From Paulinella micropora (taxonomy: Eukaryota > Cercozoa > Imbricatea > Euglyphida > Paulinellidae): a DNA stretch of 64,000 nucleotides. Where the stretch lies: NCBI GenBank assembly GCA_019918135.1, contig WBZZ01003326.1, forward strand, positions 1-64,000, given 5' to 3'. Position 1 is the stretch's first letter; every line of letters begins with the position of its first letter. The notes beneath the pieces were generated by a model. That model made no database searches. It had not been told where the DNA came from and saw nothing but the letters and a program-made list of their open reading frames with translations. The position numbers and the translations under genes are program-made. Below, piece after piece: positions 9,016 through 17,013 of this stretch.

Positions 9016-10503
9016 ATGAGCCACGGCCCCGACGGGAGGAGGAGGTCCGCACGATCCATTCGCGGGATCCCCCCCGCACCGCACTCCCCTGAAGTTAGGC
9101 CAGTCAAAAGAAGCAAACTTCGGTTCGAGCAGTCTTGCTGGCTGTTCGAACTGCCCGACGATCTCTGGCCAATCGTGAGAGACCTCACAGGCGCAGAGCA
9201 AGCCGGCAGGTTCGCGCTCGCGTGCAAAAGTTCTTTGGCCTTAGTCCGGAGTTCTGCCTTCTGGCAGAACTACAAACAACCGAAATTTGTGTTCTCCCGC
9301 GAGAAACACAGGAGAATACTCCGGTTTTTCGCTCACGGCTGCGCCGAAGCTAAATGGCCCTTACAACATTTGGTGCTAGAACAGCCCTACTACCAGGACA
9401 GCAATCGCTGGTCGGACTACCGAGGTTATTCCCTAGACACAGTTACCGTAGAAAACCTGAGCATGAACGGTGTCGAAAATGCTGATAGACATTCCGAAGA
9501 CGAAGCTAGGGTTCTGGGCGAGTTTGGTTGCATCCATAAGCTAGTGGCAACTGCCACGACCGACATCTGCCTGTCTCTGAAAGACAGTCGGCACGTTCGG
9601 ACTCTCCGGACGCTTGTGATTTCGGACCAAAAAGTCCATGACAAAAGCCTCCGAAACCTCCAGGACCTAAAGCAACTAGAGAGCCTGTCGCTTCAGGATT
9701 GTTCTGAAATTACAGACCAAGGGCTGAAATCTCTTCGTCTAGTGCCGGAACTCAAGGATCTCAACATAGCGGACTGCCGAAAAATTACGGGCTCAGGCCT
9801 GCGAAATATGCCAATAACAAAGCTAACGATCGGCGCCTTCGATAGGAACGTCCTTCAACAACTGTCTTCGCTCACAAGTTTGCAGGACCTAGACTTGTGG
9901 GATTTTTCGTCGCTCTCACCAGCTGAGGTAGGCGCACTTAACAAAGGCCTGAAGAAGCTCAGGCTTGTTCTTGATCATCGCGCTTCGGATGAGCTGCTGG
10001 ACGAACTGTCCGGCTGGCGGGGCCTGCAGGCCCTATCTATACCACTGTGTCCAGACATCACCCTGCAGGGCTTGGCTAAATTGCAGCACTGCTCTCAACT
10101 CGAACAGCTGCACTTAGGAAACCTCGATCAATTTGAGAGTCTCAATGTACTGCATGCCTGCCCCTCGCTTCGGACTTTGACCCTGTTGGGCGAAGAAAAC
10201 GTAGCTCCTACAGGGCTCGCAGGCTGCAAGAAACTACAACTGCTGGAACTAAAAGGTTGCGAAATAACCAACGCAACTCTCTACGATTTACGGGTGTGCC
10301 CTTTGCTGCAAGAAACAGTCTTTTCATATTGCAAATTTACTGGAGACGTTACTGAGTTGAAGCATTGCCCGTCCTTGCGGAAGGTCACTTTTAGTATGTG
10401 CTTACTCTCGCGAAAGGAAAAGCTGGATCAGCTCAGGCAGGCCAGGCCCGGTTTGCACGTTTTCATTTTCGGGCCCACTGGATGGGAAAGTGACGACGAA
10501 TGA
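9016..10503 (+). CDS. F-box/leucine-rich-repeat protein, copy 3
   Basis: This is an intact 495-residue paralog of the 7111 gene. The same elements occur in order: a basic N-terminus (RRRSARSIRGIPPAPHSPEV), an F-box-like segment (SCWLFELPDDLWPIVRDLTG, then FALACKSSLALV), a YYQD..RWSDYRGYSLDTVTVE block also shared with copy 2, then CC-type leucine-rich repeats to residue about 470. It is the third rightward gene of the tandem array, so it may be co-regulated with its neighbours. The expected role is recruitment of a specific host protein to a ubiquitin ligase. The target cannot be read from sequence. Confidence 0.85.
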   Translation: MSHGPDGRRRSARSIRGIPPAPHSPEVRPVKRSKLRFEQSCWLFELPDDLWPIVRDLTGAEQAGRFALACKSSLALVRSSAFWQNYKQPKFVFSREKHRRILRFFAHGCAEAKWPLQHLVLEQPYYQDSNRWSDYRGYSLDTVTVENLSMNGVENADRHSEDEARVLGEFGCIHKLVATATTDICLSLKDSRHVRTLRTLVISDQKVHDKSLRNLQDLKQLESLSLQDCSEITDQGLKSLRLVPELKDLNIADCRKITGSGLRNMPITKLTIGAFDRNVLQQLSSLTSLQDLDLWDFSSLSPAEVGALNKGLKKLRLVLDHRASDELLDELSGWRGLQALSIPLCPDITLQGLAKLQHCSQLEQLHLGNLDQFESLNVLHACPSLRTLTLLGEENVAPTGLAGCKKLQLLELKGCEITNATLYDLRVCPLLQETVFSYCKFTGDVTELKHCPSLRKVTFSMCLLSRKEKLDQLRQARPGLHVFIFGPTGWESDDE

Positions 10504-11039
10504 AAGCGCAGCTGGACAAGAGATTTGCAAGAATTGCGGGAATGAAGATGAAGTAGTTTTAGGCGGGGAGTGAGAGGGTGGTGTGGAACGCACAGATTGT
10601 GCGGCACACCAAGAGGCTTGCGGGGGGGAGGAGGAGGGTGTGTGGGCGCGCCGGGACTCTACGGTCAAGGGGGGGGGGTTTGGCGACAGCGGAGATCAGG
10701 TTTGCACGGGGGTCGTCGGGGTGGGGAGTGAAAGCCTTTTTTGTAACTGGAGGCCAAAAGAATTAAAAACCAAAAAGTGTACCCACTGTCTTTCAAACCC
10801 CTCCACTTTTCTCCTTGACGAGGCAAAGAACCAAAATGTGGGATAGGGGGGGGGAGGGAAGCTCTTTCCGTGCTCTCGCTTCTTTGTTTTGGGGGGAGGG
10901 GGGCTGTGCCCCCTAGTACCCTTTTTTCCTTTTCCTTTCCCGAATCTGTTTTTTCTTCTTCTTTGCTTTATTTTCTACCCCTCGTTCTTCCTTTTTTTAA
11001 TATTTCGTTCAAAAGAGCCAAAACGCCAAGAACTGCAGC
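10504..11039. other. Intergenic spacer
   Basis: No gene is supported. The left half is G-rich with G8-G9 runs; the right half (10920-11030) is strongly pyrimidine-rich on the plus strand and leads into the nuclease gene at 11040. The T-rich block is a promoter candidate by position only. Confidence 0.55.
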
Positions 11040-12146
11040 ATGACCAAGAAGAAGAGGCCAAAACCTCCCTGGCGCGCGCTCGACCCCGACGTCACGCACC
11101 ACATCAAGCAACTGCCGCCGACCTTCGTGCCCTCGTTCCGCGGCCGCGCGCTCGCGGGCGTGCACACGTGGCTCGAGGCGCACGTGTGGCAGAAGGACCC
11201 CAAGTTCAGTCACAAAACCATTAAACCCAAACAGAACGTGTACGCCCAATGGGAAGAACGCGCCGCCTCTGTCACGCAGAAGCGGAACTCCGCCAGGCAC
11301 ATCCAGGCCCCCTGGTTTGGCCGAGGTCTGCACTGTCTTTTTTCTTTTGTTTGTCGCTTAACTGTCCCGAGCTTTTTGTTTCCCTTTTGTCTCTTGATCG
11401 TCTGTGCAGGCAACGGCCTCGCTGTAGACTGCCAGCTCACCGCCTTCACCGAGATAGCCACGGGCCTGCGGCCGCCCGTGCTTAAGGGCACCATCTTTAG
11501 GAAGAATTACAGCGTTTGGGCAGGGGCGCCGCCGCAGCAGAAACAGAGCTTCTGCCGCAGCCTCAAGGCCTGCACGGGCGTCGACCTGGACCCCGACACT
11601 CTGCACTGCGTGCACCCCCTCGCCGCCAGCGCGCTCTCCTTCCTCTTCAGCCGCTTCGGCGAGCCACTTGGCGCTCAAGTAGCCGTGCACAATTGGTCCC
11701 TGGACTTGTGCACACACATAGACCAGGTCTGGCGCGACACCAAGACGCAGGACGTTGTTTTGTTAGAATTGAAGAAGTCACAAGCGTGTTTTGACAGGGC
11801 GACAGCGAAGACCGGTACAATGCGTGGCGCAGATTTCTGTGGCTGGGCCGATCTTCCGATGAATCGTTATCTGATCCAGGCCGCTGTGGCTCACTGGCTT
11901 TTTATGCAGACGTACACAACCTCGGCCAACGTAAAGTCAGGTGTGCTCTGCGTAGGGACCTATGGTGTCGCGTACAAGGAGGTGCCGACGAGCATGATCG
12001 AGCAGGCTGGGCGGGCCTTGCAGGGCCTGGCCCGCCCTGTAGTGCCTCCTGCGGCCCCCGCGGCGGCGGATGCGGCAGAGGATGCCGACAGTCCTGAGCC
12101 ACCGGCAAAAAAAGCCAAGACTAATTCCAGTGCAGAGGATGAGTAA
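11040..12146 (+). CDS. PD-(D/E)XK-type nuclease, one spliceosomal intron
   Basis: The gene is read as two exons, 11040-11325 and 11410-12146, giving 340 residues. The catalytic pattern is D200 in HIDQVWRDTKTQDVV followed by E215-L-K217 in LLELKKS, the D..ExK core of the PD-(D/E)XK fold. A helix with a conserved Gln follows (NRYLIQAAVAHWLF), as in the lambda-exonuclease/RecB-like group. The C-terminus is Ala/Pro- and acid-rich with a PPAKKAKT basic patch resembling a nuclear localisation signal. Likely roles are genome processing or recombination. It converges on the EsV-1-7 gene at 12229. The 84-base intron keeps frame, so an unspliced message would add a 28-residue hydrophobic insert. Confidence 0.6.
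   Translation: MTKKKRPKPPWRALDPDVTHHIKQLPPTFVPSFRGRALAGVHTWLEAHVWQKDPKFSHKTIKPKQNVYAQWEERAASVTQKRNSARHIQAPWFGRGLHCLFSFVCRLTVPSFLFPFCLLIVCAGNGLAVDCQLTAFTEIATGLRPPVLKGTIFRKNYSVWAGAPPQQKQSFCRSLKACTGVDLDPDTLHCVHPLAASALSFLFSRFGEPLGAQVAVHNWSLDLCTHIDQVWRDTKTQDVVLLELKKSQACFDRATAKTGTMRGADFCGWADLPMNRYLIQAAVAHWLFMQTYTTSANVKSGVLCVGTYGVAYKEVPTSMIEQAGRALQGLARPVVPPAAPAAADAAEDADSPEPPAKKAKTNSSAEDE
11326..11409 (+). other. Spliceosomal-type intron in the nuclease gene
   Basis: There is a GT start in GAG|GTCTGC, a long pyrimidine-rich middle, a TGTGCAG|GC end and a length of 84 bases in phase 1. Its translation is an out-of-character hydrophobic, Phe-rich stretch inside an otherwise polar protein, which supports removal. 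It has neither group I nor group II intron features. Confidence 0.7.
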
Positions 12147-12228
12147 AAAGAAATTTGTTTTAGTAAAAAGCAATGATATCGTTTTAAAGTTTATTATATT
12201 TTTTTTGGCCGCTTCTGAATCATGTTGT

Positions 12229-14094
12229 TTACTCTTCCTCCGATTCTGAATCTTCTTCGTAATAATCGTCTCCTGGCGGCAGCTCGTGCAATATCGACGC
12301 GGCAGTAGCCAACGGCTTGTCCTTAATCATCGCGTACTCGTGCTCCCACGCGTAAAACACACGGCAGCCGGCCGGCATGTTCTGTCGAATAAAGTACATG
12401 CGGGCCATCGTCTCCCTGTACAAATCTCGATTATCGCGCCCGTTAACTCGCGACCGGCCCTCGGCGTACTTTGGATGTCCGGGCGGGAAGCCGTGGTACG
12501 CGTTGCCGTGGAACTCGTACACACAATTCCTGGCCGCGTCGTAGCCGTCCAACAGCAGCCTCGTGCCGGGGACGTTTGCTTCGGAACCATGTGGCAACTC
12601 ACTTCCATTGACAAAATGTTTGTGCTGGATTTTCCAGCCAAGCGTTTGCTCCAGCCTGTCCCACAGCCCGCACGCCGCGATAGAGCACCCTGCTGCTGGC
12701 TTCGGGATCAAGCCGCGCGCAAACGCGTGCTTCGCGCATAGCTTATTTCTTTTACCATGTTCGTCCGCAAAGGTGGCATATGTTTTGGACTCCGCCGGAC
12801 AGTCCTCGCAAGGCTTTGAAGGCATGTGGCACCCTCTCAATCGGGCATGAGCACTACAGAGCTTGTTGAGACGCCCCTGCTCATCTGGAAAGGTGGCATC
12901 CTTCTTACTGCTAGCTGGACAGTCCTCGCAGGGCCTAAGCACTCGGTGGCACCCTCTCACTCGAGCATGGGCGCTACAAAGCTTTCCGGCCCTCCCGTGC
13001 GCATCTGGAAAGGCTGCCTCTTTCTTACTGCTAACAGGACAATCCTCGCAGGGCCTAAGCACCTGGTGGCACCCTCTCAATCGAGCATGCTCACTGCAGA
13101 GCTTTTTGAGGCGCCCCTGCTCATCTGGAAAGTTAGCCTGTCGTTTATTACTAGCTGGGCAGTCCTCGCAAGGGGTCAGCACCTCGTGACATTCGAAGGC
13201 TTGCGCGTGCTCACTGCAGAGCTGTCTGGCGCGCCCGCGTTCGTCGGCAAAGTGAGCTTCTTTCTTCGACTCGGCAGGGCACGCTTTGCAAGGGTTTTGC
13301 ACATGCGATACCCCAATCTCTTTAGCATGAAGGCTGCACAGTTTGTTTGCCTGCCCCTTTTCGTCCGGAAAGCTAGCTTGTTGTTTTGCGTCAGCAGGGC
13401 AGGCTGTACAAGCATTGAGCACAATGTAAGAACCCCTCATGCGAGCATGCTTCGCGCAAAGCCTTTGGCTTCGGCCTTGCTCATCTGCAAAGGCTGCCTC
13501 TTTCTTACTGCCAGCTGGACAGTCCTCGCAGAGGTTCTTCCCCGTGAAGCACCCTAGAGCACGAGCATGCTTCGCACAGAGCTTGAACCGTTGCTGCCCG
13601 TCTTCTGTCCAGTAACTGCCTGCACAAATAACAGTCTCTTTTTGCCAACAACTGGAGCATGCAAAGTTCCAGTATGTCCAGCCGTTTGACAGCTTGCTTG
13701 CTCGCTTGAAAAGGGCGCCACCTGCACTTACTTTCAATTGGTAAGCCCGCCCGTTTTGTTGGTGATCGACAATTTCTCCAACCTCTGGCAGCGCCACGAC
13801 GTCGTTCGGTTTCTGTCGTTTGGTCTTCCTTTTTTCCCTTTGACGGCGGCGCTTCTTCTGCAGCCGGCGGGTGTGGCTGGCGCAACCGTTCGCGGCCACG
13901 GCCTCGCGACAGCGGCCGCGGCGGGTGAAGCAGTGCTCGCAGGCCGGCGCTACTTCGCCCTGCAACGTCCGGAGGACAATTGTCCGGCCGAAGACGCGCA
14001 GCTCCACGCCGTTTGCGAACGCGGCGACGGCGTCGCGGTCCCCGTACTTGCTCACAAAGACACGCACTGCCTTGGGTTCGCACGCCATCTCCAT
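12229..14094 (-). CDS. EsV-1-7 cysteine-rich repeat protein fused to a VSR/PD-(D/E)XK-like nuclease
   Basis: The protein has 621 residues from the ATG at 14094; a second ATG two codons later is possible. A first Cys cluster (about 52-75, CEHCFTRRGRCREAV) and a Lys/Arg-rich stretch precede eight or so tandem repeats at about 170-460. Each is about 36 residues and reads C..CPA.SK..A.F.DE.G...KLC..HA. This is the EsV-1-7 motif, known from the Ectocarpus virus EsV-1 and the brown algal regulator IMM. Residues about 470-605 form a nuclease-like domain: LLLDGYDAARNCVYEFHGNA with D516 and E527, then YRETMARMYFIRQN and FYAWEHEY, as in VSR-like endonucleases of large viruses. The tail is acidic. The repeats probably bind zinc or nucleic acid and target the nuclease. 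Confidence 0.75.
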   Translation of the reverse strand: MEMACEPKAVRVFVSKYGDRDAVAAFANGVELRVFGRTIVLRTLQGEVAPACEHCFTRRGRCREAVAANGCASHTRRLQKKRRRQREKRKTKRQKPNDVVALPEVGEIVDHQQNGRAYQLKVSAGGALFKRASKLSNGWTYWNFACSSCWQKETVICAGSYWTEDGQQRFKLCAKHARALGCFTGKNLCEDCPAGSKKEAAFADEQGRSQRLCAKHARMRGSYIVLNACTACPADAKQQASFPDEKGQANKLCSLHAKEIGVSHVQNPCKACPAESKKEAHFADERGRARQLCSEHAQAFECHEVLTPCEDCPASNKRQANFPDEQGRLKKLCSEHARLRGCHQVLRPCEDCPVSSKKEAAFPDAHGRAGKLCSAHARVRGCHRVLRPCEDCPASSKKDATFPDEQGRLNKLCSAHARLRGCHMPSKPCEDCPAESKTYATFADEHGKRNKLCAKHAFARGLIPKPAAGCSIAACGLWDRLEQTLGWKIQHKHFVNGSELPHGSEANVPGTRLLLDGYDAARNCVYEFHGNAYHGFPPGHPKYAEGRSRVNGRDNRDLYRETMARMYFIRQNMPAGCRVFYAWEHEYAMIKDKPLATAASILHELPPGDDYYEEDSESEEE

Positions 14095-14667
14095 TCTCCC
14101 CTGTTAGCGTGGTGAAATGAACAGGATCCGCCACAAGGGCAGAATTTTCTGAGCGACAAGGGAGAAGGGGGTTGTGTGAGGCCCGAGGATTTTGGGGCCT
14201 GGCAGAAACAAAAAAAGAAAAAAGCCGCCCCCCCTTTTGTTTCGCAGCCGAAAAGAGGGGCCGGCCCCCCCCACCCACCCCCCCGGCCCCTCCCACACAA
14301 TTTTTGACCACCAAAGAAAAAAAGGCTTTGCAAAAAAAAGTTTGGGGGGGGGGGGCCTTTGGGTCGAAAAGAAAAGACGGAAGGGGGAGGGGGGGGGCCG
14401 CCGTAACGCTTTCCTCCCTCCCGCCCGCCGGCGTTGGCCCATGCCTTTTTTTTCTTTTTCTTTTTTCTTTTTTTTTGCAAACGGGTGCGCATTTGGAGAG
14501 GGAACGGCTTTGTTGGACTTTTTTCTTTTGGGGTGGGGGGGGGGGGGGCCGGACAAAAACTTGTTGCTTTTTTTTCTTTGCTTTTAACTTTTGCTTCTGT
14601 TTTATCTTAATTGGAGTCAGAGATAGGTTCCCCCTCCCGTGTGAAGACCTTGGTCGGTAGTAGTACG
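14095..14667. other. Divergent intergenic spacer with homopolymer tracts
   Basis: This spacer lies between two divergent genes. No gene is supported. It includes G10-G15 runs, T-rich blocks and one copy of a dispersed repeat (listed separately). Long frames here translate to Pro/Lys/Phe-rich low-complexity sequence and are artefacts of the runs. Confidence 0.6.
14306..14553 (+). repeat. Dispersed repeat, copy A
   Basis: About 240 bases starting GACCACCAAAGAAAAAA and ending in a long G run followed by CC recur at 16371-16602 with few differences outside the homopolymer runs. They share CCTTTGGGTCGAAAAGAAAA and AACGCTTTCCTCCCTCCCGC. No terminal inverted repeat or target-site duplication was recognised. 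Confidence 0.8.
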
Positions 14668-15906
14668 ATGCAGAGCAGACAAGGCACGTGCAAACAATGC
14701 GGCGAAAGCACGTCCAATGCTGGCTCAACACTCAAGTACAATCGAGCTCATCAAGAACAGAAGCAGCGACAAGTGTCTGCTGAGTTCGCTTTACTAACCT
14801 GGAGCCAGCTAGAAAAAATGTGCAAGCAGGAGAAAAACCAATTATCGTGGAAAGACAACCAACTGGATTTTCCTGTAGAAAACGTTCTGTGCTCGCTTCT
14901 GATTAAGCACGGCTTTAAGCTGACTATTGACGCTAGCCGCTTCGAACAAAAGAGACTAGAGCCACCGGTCGAACTGTCACCACGAACTTTCCGAGAAACA
15001 CTACAGTCGGTGCAAGCGGAGTTTGAGGCAGCCACGACTCCAGCCGAACAACAGAAGCTTCTTAGCAACGTCGAACAACGTCTTAAACTACAGGGATACA
15101 CTACTTTAAGCATCGAAACTCAGCTGCAAGGCTGGGACGATGCGTGTAAGAACAATGACAGTAATAATTACAGCAGCCATTTTTTCACTTATGAGAAGTC
15201 GGAGGAGAAAATGATGACAGATTGTAAGCAGTGGATGCAGAGTCAAATCCAAAGCCAAGATGAAATGGAAGTCGAAGAAGACGCGGAGATCGACCAAAAG
15301 ATAGCAGAACTGGAAGAACAGCTGCGACTTGCAAGGCGGAGCAAAACCTATAAACTCAAGGCCATGACCCCTGGTAGCAGCCCCATCGTTACCTGGGAAG
15401 AACTTTGCAGGCTCTCCAAAGAACTCCCGTTCCCCGAAACAACCAACAGAAGAAGTTATCTAGGGGCCAATTATCGCGCAGAGTATGTGCTGCGCCAGTG
15501 CTTGCTGGCTAACAACGGCAGGTTGGTGATCGAGGTTGACGAGGCGGTGCGCGAGCATGTTGTACAACCTACAAAACCAACTCTTACTCACGAGGCCATG
15601 CGGGCACTGATATATCGGTACGAATTACAATTAACCAACAATAGCAAGCAAGTGGTGAGGCAGGGGTTAACAGCTCTAAAAGACGCGATTCGAGCTCAGT
15701 ATGTCTGGGACGATTATGCCATAGGAGCCCATTATTACCTCGAACGTGCTTTATTGGGAGTCAGCTATGGAGGCCCGGAGTTGCTGTACAGTCAAGAGTT
15801 CCGCAAGGCTGTGCTGCAAGAATACTTGGGATCTGCAGACATGGCAAGTTATTATCATTCCCGAGAGTTGCTAGCACGGGGTGATTACGGTCGCGGTGTA
15901 GAGTAA
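14668..15906 (+). CDS. Unknown protein with internal duplication
   Basis: The protein has 412 residues from the first ATG in frame (MQSRQGTCKQCGESTSNAG). An N-terminal C-x2-C pair (CKQC) could be half of a zinc site. The body is two related units of about 170 residues. Unit 1 starts LLTWSQLEKMCKQ and runs through VLCSLLIKHGFKLTID; unit 2 starts IVTWEELCRLSKE and runs through VLRQCLLANNGRLVIEVD. An acidic, Glu-rich coiled-coil linker (IDQKIAELEEQLRLARR) lies between them. No family was recognised. Base composition is clearly lower in GC than the F-box or glycoprotein genes, hinting at a different history. Confidence 0.7.
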   Translation: MQSRQGTCKQCGESTSNAGSTLKYNRAHQEQKQRQVSAEFALLTWSQLEKMCKQEKNQLSWKDNQLDFPVENVLCSLLIKHGFKLTIDASRFEQKRLEPPVELSPRTFRETLQSVQAEFEAATTPAEQQKLLSNVEQRLKLQGYTTLSIETQLQGWDDACKNNDSNNYSSHFFTYEKSEEKMMTDCKQWMQSQIQSQDEMEVEEDAEIDQKIAELEEQLRLARRSKTYKLKAMTPGSSPIVTWEELCRLSKELPFPETTNRRSYLGANYRAEYVLRQCLLANNGRLVIEVDEAVREHVVQPTKPTLTHEAMRALIYRYELQLTNNSKQVVRQGLTALKDAIRAQYVWDDYAIGAHYYLERALLGVSYGGPELLYSQEFRKAVLQEYLGSADMASYYHSRELLARGDYGRGVE

Positions 15907-15970
15907 AACTAGGACTTAAGTTCCAGCAAAAGCCAGGACGGACGCGGGCTAATTAAAATATAAAAATTTA

Positions 15971-16036
15971 GGGAAACGACGGCGGGCGGGGAAAAATGAC
16001 AGAAATCACAATTGTTCCCCGCCCGCCCAGTCTCGA
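15971..16036. repeat. MITE-like hairpin, copy 1
   Basis: The left arm carries GACGGCGGGCGGGGAAAAAT and the right arm TTCCCCGCCCGCC, with a short AT-rich loop. It belongs to the hairpin family found at 19.1, 37.5-38.7, 41.5 and 44.2-44.6 kb. Confidence 0.75.
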
Positions 16037-16371
16037 ACTTGTCCCACGGAGTGAAGTGGCCAATCTTTTTTTGCACGCGCCACTGAGCCAGGTAGTCTTG
16101 GAGAAAAGCTCGGAGGGTGAGATGCTTCGTTTCCGTTTTGAAAATGGATTGAATACTAGTAATTTTGGTTCTGCGTATAAGTACCCTCTCAGCACTTATA
16201 CCCACAACCAAAATTATCAGGTGGAGAAGCGCCGTAGTAGATGTTCCAGTCCTCCTCCGTAGGCGAACAGTCATCGGAGTGGTAGTCCAGCTCGAAGCCG
16301 AACTCGTCCTTGATAGAATGGAAAAAGTCGACGATGCCATGCATGATCCTGCGTTCGTAAAGCTGCCACAG
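16015..16371 (-). pseudogene. Gene remnant between a hairpin and a dispersed repeat
   Basis: The minus strand carries protein-like sequence in two frames, including HGIVDFFHSIKDEFGFELDY and LRAFLQDYLAQWRVQKKIGH. It is bounded on the right by copy B of the dispersed repeat and on the left by a hairpin. No family was recognised. It looks like the surviving piece of a broken gene interrupted by repeats. Confidence 0.4.
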
Positions 16372-16602
16372 ACCACCAAAGAAAAAAGGCTTTGCAATAA
16401 AAATGGAGGGGGGGCCTTTGGGTCGAAAAGAAAAGACGGAGGGGGAGGGGGGGGCCGCAGTAACGCTTTCCTCCCTCCCGCCCGCCGGCGTTGGCCCAGA
16501 CCTTTTTTTTTCTTTTTCTTTTTTTTTGCAAACGGGTGCGCATTTGGAGAGGGAACGGCTTTGTTGGACTTTTTTCTTTTGAGGTGTCGGGGGGGGGGCC
16601 GC
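16371..16602 (+). repeat. Dispersed repeat, copy B
   Basis: This is the second copy of the 14306-14553 repeat in the same orientation. It begins exactly where protein-like sequence of the neighbouring remnant stops (GACCACCAAAGAAAAAA) and ends in a G run followed by CCGCCGTAGC. Confidence 0.8.
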
Positions 16603-17013
16603 CGTAGCACCTCGAAAAAAAAGATTATTCTCTGCCAGCCGCAAAGTTTGTATTTTTGGGGGGTGGTCTGGCCGCGCCACGACGCTGTCTCCCAAGAGAT
16701 CGGACAGGGGGGGGGCCATGCGCTGCTTTTTCCCCCGGTCGGGCAGGGGGGCAGAGCCTCTTCTGCTCTCCCCACGGCACTTGGCGCTGGGGAGATGTAC
16801 GCTGCGGTCGGGGGGTTGCTTTGGAACGTTCCAAACTCGTGGGAGAGAAACTAAAGCGAGTGCAAAAAAAAGCCGCGTTTGTATTACCGGTCCGTAGCTA
16901 AGAAACTTGGCTTCTCCCCCCCCCCGGTGTAAGCCGGCCGTGACTTGTGAAACGTAATTTGGTTTGGCTTTTTACTGAATCCAACAAAAACAAATTTTTG
17001 TGCAGCAGGGGCG
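16603..17013. other. Intergenic spacer
   Basis: No gene is supported. It contains G9 and C10 runs. Sequence near 16960-17005 is AT-rich and precedes the 3' end of the leftward glycoprotein gene. Confidence 0.5.

Noticed and set aside
14104-14660. Overlapping frames rich in Pro, Lys and Phe on both strands
   Set aside because: Created by homopolymer runs and the dispersed repeat; no start context or domain.
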